The notes beneath the pieces are model-generated. The model made no database searches and was not told where the DNA came from. It saw only the letters and a list, made by a program, of their open reading frames with translations. Both the position numbers and the translations under genes were made by a program. Below, piece after piece: positions 1-12,200 of a stretch of DNA of 25,374 nucleotides. This DNA is from Cruorifilaria tuberocauda (taxonomy: Eukaryota > Nematoda > Chromadorea > Rhabditida > Onchocercidae), in assembly GCA_013365365.1 (NCBI GenBank), contig JABVXU010000704.1, forward strand, positions 1-25,374, given 5' to 3'. How positions within the stretch are numbered: the stretch's first letter is position 1; the number at the start of each line of letters is the position of its first letter.

Positions 1-578
1 ATGGAATATTCTAGATTCTTCTGCGAATTACTTGCATTTTAACGCTAATAACATTAAGCTGAGATTGACATGTCGGGAAGATAAACTATTTTGCTTAATT
101 TTGCTTTGAAAAATAATCCAATGTGGTAGCTCAAATGATTAAATCAGTTCATTTTTAATTTCCAATATTAGTTACCAGCGAACATCGGCAAGAAATTTAG
201 CAGTCCTTTGATTGTTCCATCCTCTTCATGAAGCGATTTGCATTGTAAAGCAAAAGTAATTCTCAAATGGTTGTAATTTATCAATTTAATTCATCGTGTG
301 GCAGGGATGTTCAAATATTTAAATGAGAAGGCACTGTGTGATCTTAGTGTGGAACGATTGTTTTAGCCACATGAAATGTTTACAACCTGCCATCGACACT
401 GTTGAAATGTGATAAGTCACGAATTTTATTTTCAAGGATATTTGCAAATGAAACTGGAAGCTTCACTGCGGAAACTTTCTTCTTGCGTATTTTTTCTGAG
501 ATAAGCAACTGCGAACTGCTTTGACATGATTTCTTAGAATTATGCTGAAAAAATCGTTCTTGATAGAGTTCGAAGAAA

Positions 579-640
579 TTCAAATTTCATAATTTCATTT
601 TTCAGAAGTTATTCTGAAAAATGAAATTATGAAATTTGAA
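579..640. repeat. Perfect inverted repeat with 29-bp arms and a 4-nt loop
   Basis: Arms 579-607 and 612-640 are exact reverse complements around the loop GTTA (608-611). The arm contains CATAATTTCATTTTTCAG. It lies far from the identified gene and could be a small hairpin RNA, a miniature transposon remnant or a foldback from local inversion. I do not recognise a family. Confidence 0.85.
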
Positions 641-2954
641 AGAAACAATTCCGTTTCATTTTGAAGCTGCTTTTGTACATCGATTAATATAGCGTTTATA
701 GTATCGGAACTTATTTATCAAAAATTGTTCTTTCATATTAATGATTGATTATTTGATTAGTTTAAAGACGAAGATTCGATTCTTCCGGACGAAATTATGA
801 AGTTTCTCAATAAATCTTCCATGAAATTACTTGAAAGTGACATGATTTGATAATTTTTCGTTACTTATCATCGTTGCCACTACTACTCTTTAACTAATAG
901 TGTAACAATGAAATCTCATAAACCTTTTTAGTTCATTTTCTGTCATTGAGTTTAAGTATAATTTTTACTTTCATAATTATTTACTCATTCCATTATTTTT
1001 TGAAAGATTTTTGCCATTTATTTTCGTTTTTATTTATTGATAGATCGAATGAAAGGAAATGACGGAAAAGAAGAAAAATTAAGAACTGAGGGATGAATGT
1101 GAAAAAGAAAAGGTTGAAAGATCGAAATTTCTGTCAGATAATTTCATCTGAGCATAATAAACCGCTTTCTCCTCATGGAAAATTATTTTGGCTCTGCTGG
1201 AAAATTTCATTTTTCCTTCAACAATATGTTTTGTTGTTTTTCATGATCAGCTTGACTTTCTCTCTTTTATTAAATCGGAAGGAGTCTGGAAAAGGTCACA
1301 TTTATAAAAATTTTGTGACTCTGACCTTATAACTTCCCAATCTGGGAGGAAAAAATAAATATTGCTATTTGGTAAAGCAATAGCAAATCGAAGTTACGAT
1401 AGATATATCGTTGACAGTGATAATAATAATAATGCACTGAGAGAATTATGCATTTCGGAAATATAATTTCAAGTGGAGTGGTGGATACAATCTGAACTAT
1501 TTGATTTCAATGATTTCGTCGCTGAAGTTGTAATTACCACTATTAATAATTTATTTAATTAATTATTCCTACTAGTTTATTTTATTTATTTTGCTTACTG
1601 AGATCATTTTGATAAGAAATAGAAAGCGTGTACTTTGTTACAAACTCAAATAATGATGATTTTGAATATGAATAATCAATCTGATTATTTTACATCTTGA
1701 TGCAATTTTTCCATTCGCCATCTGTATATTAAAAAAGAAAGAAAAGAGAAAGGTCAAATGTCGACATCGAAAATTGTTTATTAAATTCTTTCGCTTCTGA
1801 GTATGGCTTAAACTTTGGAAGTTGGAACCAGAATTTTAAATTTGAAGTTGAAAAGATCACATAATTTAACAGAAGTTTTAACTTTTCAAGAAAATAATAA
1901 ATCTAAAAATATTTTCATTTTCTGTTTTATTGGAAATGTTGAATACAGTCTGTCGTATTTTTCTTATTTTAGCACCTTGAAGCAGATAGTAAAGATGTTT
2001 ACTGTTGAGAAAATGCCATTTTGACCTTACCGCCAAATTTTTGTTTACCGATGGATACACCGCGGAAGTGGATAATACATTTGACAATGGAATATCCCTA
2101 TCTCTATCACCTCTCATCTTTCTACACTCAGTGATCATTCGATTGAATTGATGAGTTACTTTCTAAGTATCATAAACAAACTATTGCAACTAATTAGCAT
2201 TGCGAAGTTGATCTTCGATGGGTTTCTAAATTGCCCATACTGTTTCCTTTCACTTACAACTCGAACATTTATTCCACTGAAAGAGGGATCAATTCATCAG
2301 AGAGAATGTAGCAAATATGAAATGAATAAAATAGTTAAAATTCTTACTTATGCTATTTCAAGTTCTTTATAAATTAAAATTTTTACTCAAACAAAAAGTT
2401 GTCAAAAAATTTGTTTAGTAAAATTTAATTGCTTATCATTTTATTAACAACATCAATAATTTATTGTTAATAGAGATATTAAAAGTTGAGTCGACGACTA
2501 AATAGACCATGATATCTATAGTCATTTATCAAATGAATTCACAGAAATTTAAGATTTTATTCCTGCAAGAGTTTTGCCTAATAAACTTCTTAGTGCAAGC
2601 TTTTCCTGAAAAGAAGAAAGAGTGAGTAAGGATGGTAAAATGAATTAAATGATAAGTAACATAACTCGAACTTTTTTTTATTCCAACAACTTTGCATGAT
2701 TAAATAATTCAAAGTAAAAATTATTTTTGAAAAATATGAAGAGTATGCAAATTAATTTTGATCACTTGTGAAATGAATGGAGGTGTTGGAAAGTGTTTTT
2801 GAAAGAAAGATCTGTTGTACTTTCTATCAATTTCACATTTAAAATTTGAAAATTTTTTAAATTTTCATTTAATTTAACTTTAAGATTTTTGTTAGATTAC
2901 TTCCGCGCTATACAAAATGTTTGAATGACTCAATATAATTCATTTGTTGTTTTA

Positions 2955-2980
2955 TTTAGCATCTTTAGCATATTTAGCAT
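2955..2980 (+). repeat. Short tandem repeat, three copies of TTTAGCAT
   Basis: Exact copies start at 2955, 2964 and 2973, a period of nine bases. Confidence 0.8.
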
Positions 2981-4643
2981 ACTGTAACAATATTATCCTG
3001 AATAGTAAAACAATGATTTCATTTGAATATAATCGCTGTCAAAGAGGTACCAGCAAATATTTTGTTTTCGTTTTCTTCTGATAATTTTCATCCAATAACT
3101 CATTGCTATTTCATATCTTCGCGGTTTTGCAAACCCAAAAAAAGATTAAATAATGGATGGATCGATAAGAAGAATTAAGCACAAACCAAGTCTCGTGAGA
3201 AGCTTCCGATTTGGCAAGCTAATCAGTTTTATTAAATTTTAATCCTCTTATCTATATGAATAGATAAGTTATGATATGTTATCATAATCATCGATTTGTG
3301 ACATGTCGTTTTTTCCATAATTTTTCGCTAAAATGTTTACACCTTCTCCTACTCGCAACAATTATGAGATGTGTTATTTACGCATATGTCAAATATTCAG
3401 CCGCCCAAAAATTGATTACCGTTTGGACAGATTTAAAACGAGCCAAGAATAAGAGGGAAAAAATAAAAGAATATAAGAGAGAGTGTTGGATGAAGAGAGA
3501 GGATGAAGGATGAGAATCAATCAGTTCCATCGATTAAGAGTAACCTCTTGTCGGGATGAGGAAAGAAGGTGCTTAAATTACGAGAGAGGAAAGATTATCA
3601 TTATCAGATGTTACCTTTCCCCCTCTCCTATTTTTTAACCACTGAAACAATAACAGCTGCATAACTTGATTCAACAAGGGAAATAAGCTGATTGGAATAG
3701 TAACAGTCGTCTATAATGGTGATGGCATTGATCAACAGCATCAATTCGATTTTATGCTTCAGATGTGGTACTACAGCTTCTTCCTCCTTTAAATTTAACA
3801 ATTTCTAGTTCACCAAAAGAAGGAAGACATGCAACTCAACTTCATGCTACGATTATGCAAATAAAACACAATCATCAAAATTATTAGGTGAAATGGAAAT
3901 GAGTATGATTACATTGCTGAGCAAACAAGAAGTAAATTTATAAATTACTGGGTAAATTAATGAAGGAATAAATAATTATGCAGTTAGCGTTAATACTGAA
4001 TGAACAAAAAATCATGAAAGTACTTGAATAATGCAGTAAAAGGCTGACTTATTTCATAATCACTATCACATTTTACCATTGCATTGCATTACATGAAATC
4101 ATTTCTAATTTTTGATGTCATTCAATTTCACCAATTATTTTGAAATAAAATTTCCTAAAATAATGAAAGTGATGAGCAGTTTTGCGTTGCCTTTATCAGT
4201 CGAAAACAACGATCATGCAATAATCCACTGTTCAGTGAAAATACATTTTAAGCGACACAATAAATTGCTAGATTCAATTAACAATTAATAATTTAATCAT
4301 AATTTTTTGCTTCTATCTCATTGTTCTTTGAGTTACTCGGAAATTACGAAATTCTAAATTCCATATCAGTACTTTAACAGTTTATTTCGCTTTGTTTTAA
4401 AGGAACAGCTTTGATTAATTTCAAATAGATTAAATACTATATTTTATTCACATAGTATTGAGTTAGCAGAATGATAAGATTGTATGTTTTGAGACTTGTC
4501 GCACTGAAATAATGCACGATGAATAATTGTGTTCTTCCTTAAATGTTCAATATTCTCTATCAAATGATAAAATGATTTTATCATTCAAAAACATTCAATA
4601 GCTCATTCATATTACAAGTTTAGCTTTAACTTACTCCTATCAA

Positions 4644-4675
4644 AACCTAAAGTAATCAAAAGAACCTAAAGTAAT
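4644..4675 (+). repeat. Short direct repeat AACCTAAAGTAAT, two copies
   Basis: Exact 13-nt copies at 4644-4656 and 4663-4675 are offset by 19 bases, consistent with a small tandem duplication. Confidence 0.75.
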
Positions 4676-5929
4676 TAACAGTAACCTGACTGATATAAAT
4701 TTATATTATGTTAGTGAAAAATTATGCTAGTTACATAATTTTACAAACTTCAAACAAAATTTCTGTTTCATTAAATATTAATTACAATTAATTATCAAAA
4801 CCATTATAAAATATCTTCAAAAAAGAATGAAAAACTTTTATTTTTTTAAAATTCTCAGAAACGCCAAAGTTTTTCATATCTCAAATAACGAGATAAATTT
4901 TACTTTATACTGTACCATTTTTTCGCAGTTCGCACGATGTTATTAGAAGCCGAGCATTCAAGAAATCATCCTTATTATACAGTTATTGCATGTCAACTTA
5001 AAATAAATCTGTTCACCGAAAAATAAAAATAAAAAAATAAAAAAGCGAAACTTCGATAAAAAAATTCATTTCCTTGATTTGTTTTATGGTTTTTATTTTA
5101 CAAAATTATTTTTACCTCTTCATTATCTATCACAAATAAAAGAGCGCAATGAGCAAAAAGTAACTTAACTGTTGAAATACCTACAAACTTGCAATTTAAA
5201 CTTGAAATTAACTTTGAAGCAGTAAGGGAAAAAATAAATATTATTGGTTTGAGAAGCACTATCAAGTATAAAGCATATATCTGTCGTTCATATCTGAAAT
5301 AATAACAACATTTCGATAACCAAGAAGAATGATGAAAATGATGAAGTTAAGTTTAACCTAATAACTTAACTTAGAAAGATGAAACATTTGAAAGGTAAAT
5401 AGAAGAGCAGCATCTAAAATTAATGTTTAGTAAATTCTCCCCCAATAATAATTGTTTGGTTAATTTGTTATTAGCATATCTAATACCTACGAATGAACCA
5501 AATTTCGTATGTGCTGTTAAAAAGTAATTACAGTGTGCAACAAATGCAGTGATGAATTATTTATAATGCAAGAAGTAGAAGAGCTTTTAGAAGTAATGAC
5601 AACATAAGTGTACTTTGTACATCGCATTGTTGGAACGTCAATAATTTTTTAATTTTTAGGTAATCAAATTTTATTCGTCAATTTTAGTCAAGTTTAAACT
5701 CAGTTTCGACAACAAAATGATTACAGTATATTGTTCATAACGATCAGCGCAAAATGCTACTAAGCTCTATTTAGCTTTCATTGCATCGATCTTCTAAATC
5801 ACGACGGACTGCCCCGATTTTCGCCATGAAATGTATTAGAAAATTGCACTGAATCTATACTGATCATAATTTAATAGATGCCAGAATTAAGCTGAAAAAT
5901 AAACAGGACAGAATTAGCTATGGCAGCGA

Positions 5930-6310
5930 TCTTTATGACCGTGACAAGATTTAGGTTGTTCCTTTCTACATTGAGTTTCTCTCTCTTTTATTCGTACGTA
6001 ACCACAACTATTGGCTCCTGTGTCCGGCAGTTGTGATAACCGACACGCTTGGGTGCACCTCAAACTTGGACCCCTATCACTTCAGGTTTGGTAGCATACA
6101 ATAACAGAACGTTAATACACTAACATTTCAACAATATCCGGACGAGTATTGAAGAGAATATTCAGTCAGACAAAGAGATAGTAAGTTTACCCTTTCGTCA
6201 AGTAGCCACCCTCCTTGAAACAAATCCTTAGCTATGCTTCTGAGCTCGAGGCTATCTTTATTCTGAAGAAGTGAGGATCATGACAGTTCAAAGATTACAA
6301 CACAACGATT
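5930..6310. other. Locally GC-rich segment of unknown nature
   Basis: The stretch 6001-6060 is about 55% GC, far above its surroundings. On the plus strand a 30-codon open stretch ends in CTTCAG|GTTTGG, a possible donor, and a second GTAAGT lies at 6181. No protein motif is recognisable. It could be a UTR exon, a non-coding RNA or an old repeat fragment. Confidence 0.35.
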
Positions 6311-8522
6311 TTTAACTTACAAGGTTAATCAAAGAATAAAGGATTTCATCATACTGTCTTCTTCCTGATTTCATCGACAGAGTTGAGGCAGGCACGGAGC
6401 TTACATTTAGCTTACAGTGCTGACTTGAAGAACAAAGGATTTCATTATTCTTCCTTTCCTCGCTTTTCCAGCAACAAACTATCATTTGAAAAATAATATC
6501 GAAAAAGTAAACAGGGATGAGGATTAATTCGATGTCCAACTCGGTTACATCTGAAAAAAGGTCTTGACAAAATATTCACGGAGGATTTTTTGTTTGCCTC
6601 AATTGATTTAGTATCGAAACGATCTGTTGAAATCATTTTGACTTCCCGGTAGAAGCAGCCATCCTTATTTATTACCTTGTTTCATACCAAATTTCTTCTG
6701 AATTTCTGAATTCGAAAGTTTAAAAAGAAATATGGTAAAAATTTGCACAATTTTATAAAAAAGATAGCCTGACAGCGTCAATTTGTTTTAGTAAGATGAA
6801 ATTGCATTATTAATTGGTACAGTAACTCTTTATCAATTATCAAATAATTATGTTAATGACAGGAAGGGAAGTATACAGTCACATAAATACAACAGCCTCT
6901 GTAAAAAAGTATAATTAGCACTAGTAAAAATATGTCCTTCAATTCTTGATTTTTCTCGGAAATTTTATCAGCTTTATAATTTATGTTTCAAAACAACTTT
7001 TCAGTTATTTTTTAACAATCCCACCAATGATGAATCGAAAAATTAAACAAATCGATATTTTATATTAATGCTTCACTTCTCCAAATGAACAAATAGAATT
7101 AATAAATGGAAAATTTAATATATATTATTAATTCTGATTGAATGATATAAATGATATGAATAAATTCAAATGCTGTGAAAACACATAAAATAGTAACTTT
7201 TCCTATTTTCTATGCAAATTGCATATGTCTGTAACAAAAGTAACAGAATTATCCGGGAATAATAATTAAAAATAAAATGTGTAACGATAGAAAATCCTTT
7301 AGTTCGCATAACAGTAGCATTGACGGAATAAGATTGCAGAAACAATGCACGAAGTTGTTCAAATTCAACAAAATATTTCTTCAAAATAGATGAAAAAAGG
7401 AAAAAACATGATTCATCTTCATGATTTTTATAATAAAGGAATATAGGAAGAAGGAGGAGGGATGCAAATTTCGAAGCAGTCGAAAGAAAAAAGTTTCAAG
7501 CCTTAACCTTTGCCCTTTTCTGATTCTTTGTTCCCATATGTTTCGGAAAAAAGAATTTTTTAATAAACATGAAGTGTAAGCAGGGAAAAGCTAATAATAT
7601 TTAGCTTCTAAGAAAAAATAATTGAGTAAAAGCAATCATTAATTGTCGGAATGCATAAAAATTTCATTAATCCTACGAAACGTGGAATGATGAAAAAGTC
7701 GAGCAAAAGAAAAGAAAACGGAAATGTAACAAACAGGCAAGGCCGACAGATGTTTGAAATTTTAAAAAATTTCCAAAACATATCATCCTCAAATTTTTGT
7801 AACAAAACAAAAACCAACTGATTGGTAGCTTTTGACTTTATCACTTTGAAAAGTTAGTTTTTCGAAGAATTTTAACAGTTGAAACTTAGTTTTTAATTTT
7901 TCATTCATTAAATGGTATACCGTATGACCGGTAAAGCATACGATATTATTGATATAATATTTGGGAAATTTTTTCATTGTCTTCAAGTAGTGAATTATTT
8001 TGGCCAATAAAACCGGCTAAAACAAGTGAAGAGGAACAACTACTACAAATTTCTTATCTATTTAATCAGTAGAATAATTAAAATTGAATGATTTTATTTT
8101 AACTTATAAAAATTAGAAGAAAAGGGAAAATTTTTAAATAAATTTTATCATGCACACAGAGTAAATGCACGAGTTAAAATATACGTTCGGTATGCATTTT
8201 GAAAATTTTGAAGAAAAATATGGAAATTTAATATCATCGAAATCAAAAAATAGTGAAAGAATAATTTAAATTCCTTATTGATCGTTCTCAATTCACATCA
8301 TCTCTTCAATAAACTTCAGTGAAATCATTATTTGATATAAATTTAGTAGTGGCAAATTTGGGCTTCCGAGTTTTTCACTATTTACTCTTGACAGTTACTT
8401 TGAAGTTGATAGCTATAAAAAGCCAAATCTAGTCCAAAAATAATTTTTCGAAAAATATTTCATCACCGTATACAATGATAATAATAATTAATTAGAAAAT
8501 AAAATTGCCTTGCTTTTGTTTT
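6311..8522. other. AT-rich 3' flank of the gene, no further gene found
   Basis: The part nearest 8522 is presumably the 3' UTR of the minus-strand gene. The rest has only short low-complexity open stretches. A weak direct repeat (AAGAATAAAGGATTTCAT at 6332 and a 17/18 match at 6428) is the only other structure I noted. Confidence 0.55.
8093..8098 (-). terminator. Possible polyadenylation signal AATAAA
   Basis: On the minus strand this is the nearest canonical AATAAA after the stop codon, implying a 3' UTR of roughly 430 nt. Variant signals lie closer (AATAAT at 8327-8332, AATAAG at 8274-8279), and the whole region is AT-rich, so the assignment is weak. Confidence 0.25.
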
Positions 8523-9237
8523 CTAATAAGGCCTATAATATCCCGGTGGCCCTAATTTAACTTCACCGTAAAAATTATTAGTATCCTGAGCATGTGATAT
8601 ATAAGATGGTCCACTAAAAGATCGCCGAGAAACCGGATGTCGAACAGAAGGGGATGATAACTCTTCATGCTGCTGTGCACCAGGTTTTGAAGCAACCTGA
8701 GTGAAGGAAACAATTAAAATAAAATGTTGATTTATATTAAAACATTTTTCAATCACAAAATTATTCTTAGCTTAAATCAATTCAATTAAAATCATGTAGA
8801 GAAACTTTTTTGTTGGTTGCTACACTTACAATTACAAATAACTAAGCATCAACCTTAGAAAACCATTCTTGATAGGTAGTTTCTCCAACACCTTTCGGGA
8901 TTTCTTCTAATGTATTCGGCGATCCCTTACTGGTACCATTTTGAGAAGCCGTCGTTGCTTGCGAAAATTGTCTGCTATGTGTTGCGTGATATGCTGCATT
9001 CTCGAAACCACCCTTTTTGCTGTTCAACGGTGAAACAGTAACTAAAATATTATAAAACGAAATCTCTTCATATTTCCTTCCGTTACAATCGTTTACTTAA
9101 TTATTTAATTTCAAACAGAAGAAAGTTTCGATACTTACAACATACAACACTTCAAAATGCAGCAATACATTTTATTAAAACATACGATTATTGCTACATC
9201 CATATCCATTCGTTGGATAATGTACATTATAGTTATG
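8523..9237 (-). CDS. Exons 31-33: cytoplasmic tail ending in a PPGY motif (9186-9237, 8854-9041, 8523-8696)
   Basis: These exons encode residues 1594-1730 and the stop. Exon 31 is only 52 nt (HNYNVHYPTNGYGCSNN). It is needed to restore frame, because joining exon 30 directly to exon 32 gives a stop after five codons. Exon 32 includes the tyrosine-containing GGFENAAYHATH. Exon 33 includes HPVSRRSFSG and the end LGPPGYYRPY. PPGY fits the PPxY motif bound by WW domains, for example those of NEDD4-type ubiquitin ligases, and RRSFS fits a basophilic kinase site. The exon 32 donor AAG|GTTGAT is weak; reading through it stops at 8842 after three codons. Confidence 0.82.
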
Positions 9238-12200
9238 CTGAAATAAATCGCTATATTATGATTTACTGATACATAGCTATGCTGTTATGTTTATATAATA
9301 AACTGTTGTTAAATAACAATTAACAATTCCACGTGAGATTAAATTACCGTTATCATTTTATAGCATATATAGCTCATGACATCTGAATACTAGTATTTAT
9401 TAACTATAAAAACACGTGTCGAGAATCATATTTGTTTGAAAGCGATAATGAAAAAAAATTAGCTTACGCAATTATCCGACCGCACCTTTCGAGAGCGGCT
9501 AACGATGCAACAAACGAGAAATGTCGCAGTGAGAAAGAGCGATACGCCGACGCTTAGAACGATCCAATTCTGGATTTTGTCCAATTTACTCGATGATTCT
9601 GCAAGATAATTAAGAAATTTGCTGCTATATGAATGTTAAGAATATTATTGCTCTATTAGAATAAACGAAGGAAAATGAGATTGGATGAAAAGAGAAGTAA
9701 TTGACCTTTCTCTACTTCCCTCAAGATTACTGATGCTACTTCTAGATGTAATGTTTCCGGTGATTGAAGTTTAACTTGCTGAAATGAAAATTATTATTTT
9801 AAGGAAAGTAAATTAAGCTTTTTTCCTTGTTTATAAATGGAAGAGGTGAAAACCTCAAATATTTTATTATCCATCTGTAGCTTAAAAACAAAGTGAAAAA
9901 AATACGTGAAAATAATTTATAAATTCTAACTTTATTTAAGTATTCTTTCACTTCACGGTCATTTGGTGGAGGATCATCTTCTGAGAAAAGCGTCATGAAG
10001 GCTAGTATGCTCCCTTTTCTGAAATTTGAATTACTTATCCATTTAGATGAGTTATTCTTTTCATTTATTTCTAGTCACCAATTAACAAGCTAAAGTTTTA
10101 ATCACTATTTAAATATTAAAAAAACATACTATCATCACGATAATAATTTATCACCTCACATTACTTATTAAATTTATAATGAATATTTCTTTTTAATTCT
10201 GACAAGTTTACTTTCAAGCCCATCAAACAATATGAATTCTCTTGGTTGAAATTATCTTTTATCCTTTAAATTTCTAAAAGTCTTTCGTATTGCCACAATT
10301 AGTTAAAAGTGCTTACTTGAATTTCTTGATTTCAATTACTCTCATTTGCGGATATTCCATTTTCAGCATTGAATTGACCTGAAACCCTTTATTTTAAAGT
10401 CGAAGATTAAAATCAACATATTAAGAAAGAAACCAACCCTATTAATTACTTCAGCAGCTAACTGACGGAATTCTCTAGTACTTCGATTAGCAAAATATGG
10501 ATTCCATTCACGATTCAAAATGCGCATTACTACATCAAATGAAACCTGAAAATACTGAAATTTTTTTATTCCATTGCATAACATTTTAAAATATTTGTTA
10601 TTTTCTCCATCTTTATTTATTACAAAGAAGTTTATTTTCTTATTGGCGCCAATCATTAATTCGTTTTCTACGCCTTTTTCATTTTTCTTAGTGAAAGTTA
10701 TTGTGTCACTTGGTGGTTGCTTTGGTGGGAAAATCAATATCATCAAAATTAATGAAAATTTCAACAAACTTACACTTTCAGTAACAATTGACTCTTCCGG
10801 TAAGATAGATGCTTTATGAAGAGGTTCATTTTGTGGCAGTTTTTTAGCAGCCAAATTATTAAGACATAAAGCCGGGCAAATTTTTGTTCGAGATGGAATT
10901 GGCGTTTCATTATGTTTATATATTTCATTCGTTTCTACAAATGCTCATAGAATATTATGAAAAAATCAAACAAATTCTACAAAAATTTAAGCATTAAAAA
11001 CAAATTAATCGATACTGCTCAGATATGAAATAACAAAAGAAATTCAACAACAATTTCAGCAGTATTGCCGAAAGTAAATAAATTAATATTATCTTAAAAT
11101 AAGAAAAAGAAAAACTTACCCATATGTAAAATTCCACCATTAATTGGATACAAAAAATAAATACACTGATCGATTGAAATATCATTCTCGTCATTTGAAA
11201 TTAAATAACGCGAGAAATTAGCATATACTCGACCTTGATCATATAATGTGCGAATATTGAATAAGTTCTGCTCGCTATCTATTTTTGGTCGATTATAACC
11301 CGGTGAAAACATATCCAAAACTTTTATCATTCCTTCCTACAATCAATTTTAATTTAATTTTAAAATTTTAGCCGATTCACTAAATTAGACTAACGATAAC
11401 TTCAAAACTCTTCAAGGAAATTTTAAATTAATAGTGAATAAATGATAACATGGAAAGTATCAGAAATATTTATACAACTATTTATGATAATAACTAAATC
11501 ATTCCATAATTACCATTCGCAATCAAATATACATTTTTCAAATTATTAAAGAATTGTTAAATTCAAAATTATAATATTATTTTAATTACCAAAAGCGGTA
11601 ATTATCAACTTAATAATCATTACAACCTAATTATTAGAATATAGACGTTAAGAATTTTACTTATTTGTAACGATAAATTTAATTCTTAAACTTACATCCA
11701 ACACATTGACAGCGATAATATCGGAATGGGCCATAGATCCATCAAATGAAAAGCCTATTCCACTCCAATGATATGTTGGAATTGTTGCAGCCAATGAGAA
11801 TGAAATTTTCTTCCCATCGATCCGCCAGTTTACTGTATAAATACATTTTTCATTCGTACAGTTAGTCGGATACACAAAACTACCGGAGCATTCGTTTCTG
11901 TGACCTAACTTCTGTGGTTCTTTTCCTTCTTCTCTTTCACCATCTGCAATTCCTCTAAATTTAGGCTGTTTTTGTTATCTTATATTCTTCCATCATTTTC
12001 AATTACTAATTTACGAAGATGAAAAGTGAATTTAGAATGATTTTAAAATATTAGCTTGCACAAAATTATGGCATGCCTCAAACTATCGGGAGAACAAAGA
12101 ATAAGTAAACTGAGGGAAATAAAACATAGTTTCAAATTTTTAGTGAATCGATGAATAAATTAGGCAATTTATTCATCGACTCACCAAAATTTTGAATTAT

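Larger units (their letters stand above)
1..5900. other. AT-rich intergenic DNA, no gene found
   Basis: Open stretches here are short (under about 90 codons), low in complexity and rich in Phe, Leu, Lys and Ile, without domain motifs or paired splice signals on either strand. Apart from the hairpin at 579-640 I see only short repeats: three TTTAGCAT copies at a 9-bp period (2955-2980), and a 13-bp segment repeated at a 19-bp period (4644-4675). Small RNA genes or UTR exons cannot be excluded. Confidence 0.6.

Noticed and set aside
1093..1332. Plus-strand open stretch with a hydrophobic middle
   Set aside because: It looks like a membrane segment by composition only. AT-rich DNA readily encodes Phe/Leu runs, and no motif or splice context supports it.
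4563..4585. Small palindrome AATGATAAAAT with its complement
   Set aside because: Arms of 11 bp made almost entirely of A and T are expected by chance here.
6332..6445. Direct repeat AAGAATAAAGGATTTCAT with one mismatch
   Set aside because: Two copies only, 18 bp, with no extended similarity; recorded but not interpreted.
10574..10819. 81-codon plus-strand open stretch
   Set aside because: It is opposite the open minus-strand intron 25 and exon 25. The Phe/Ile/Ser-rich content is what the complement of Lys/Asn-rich sequence gives.
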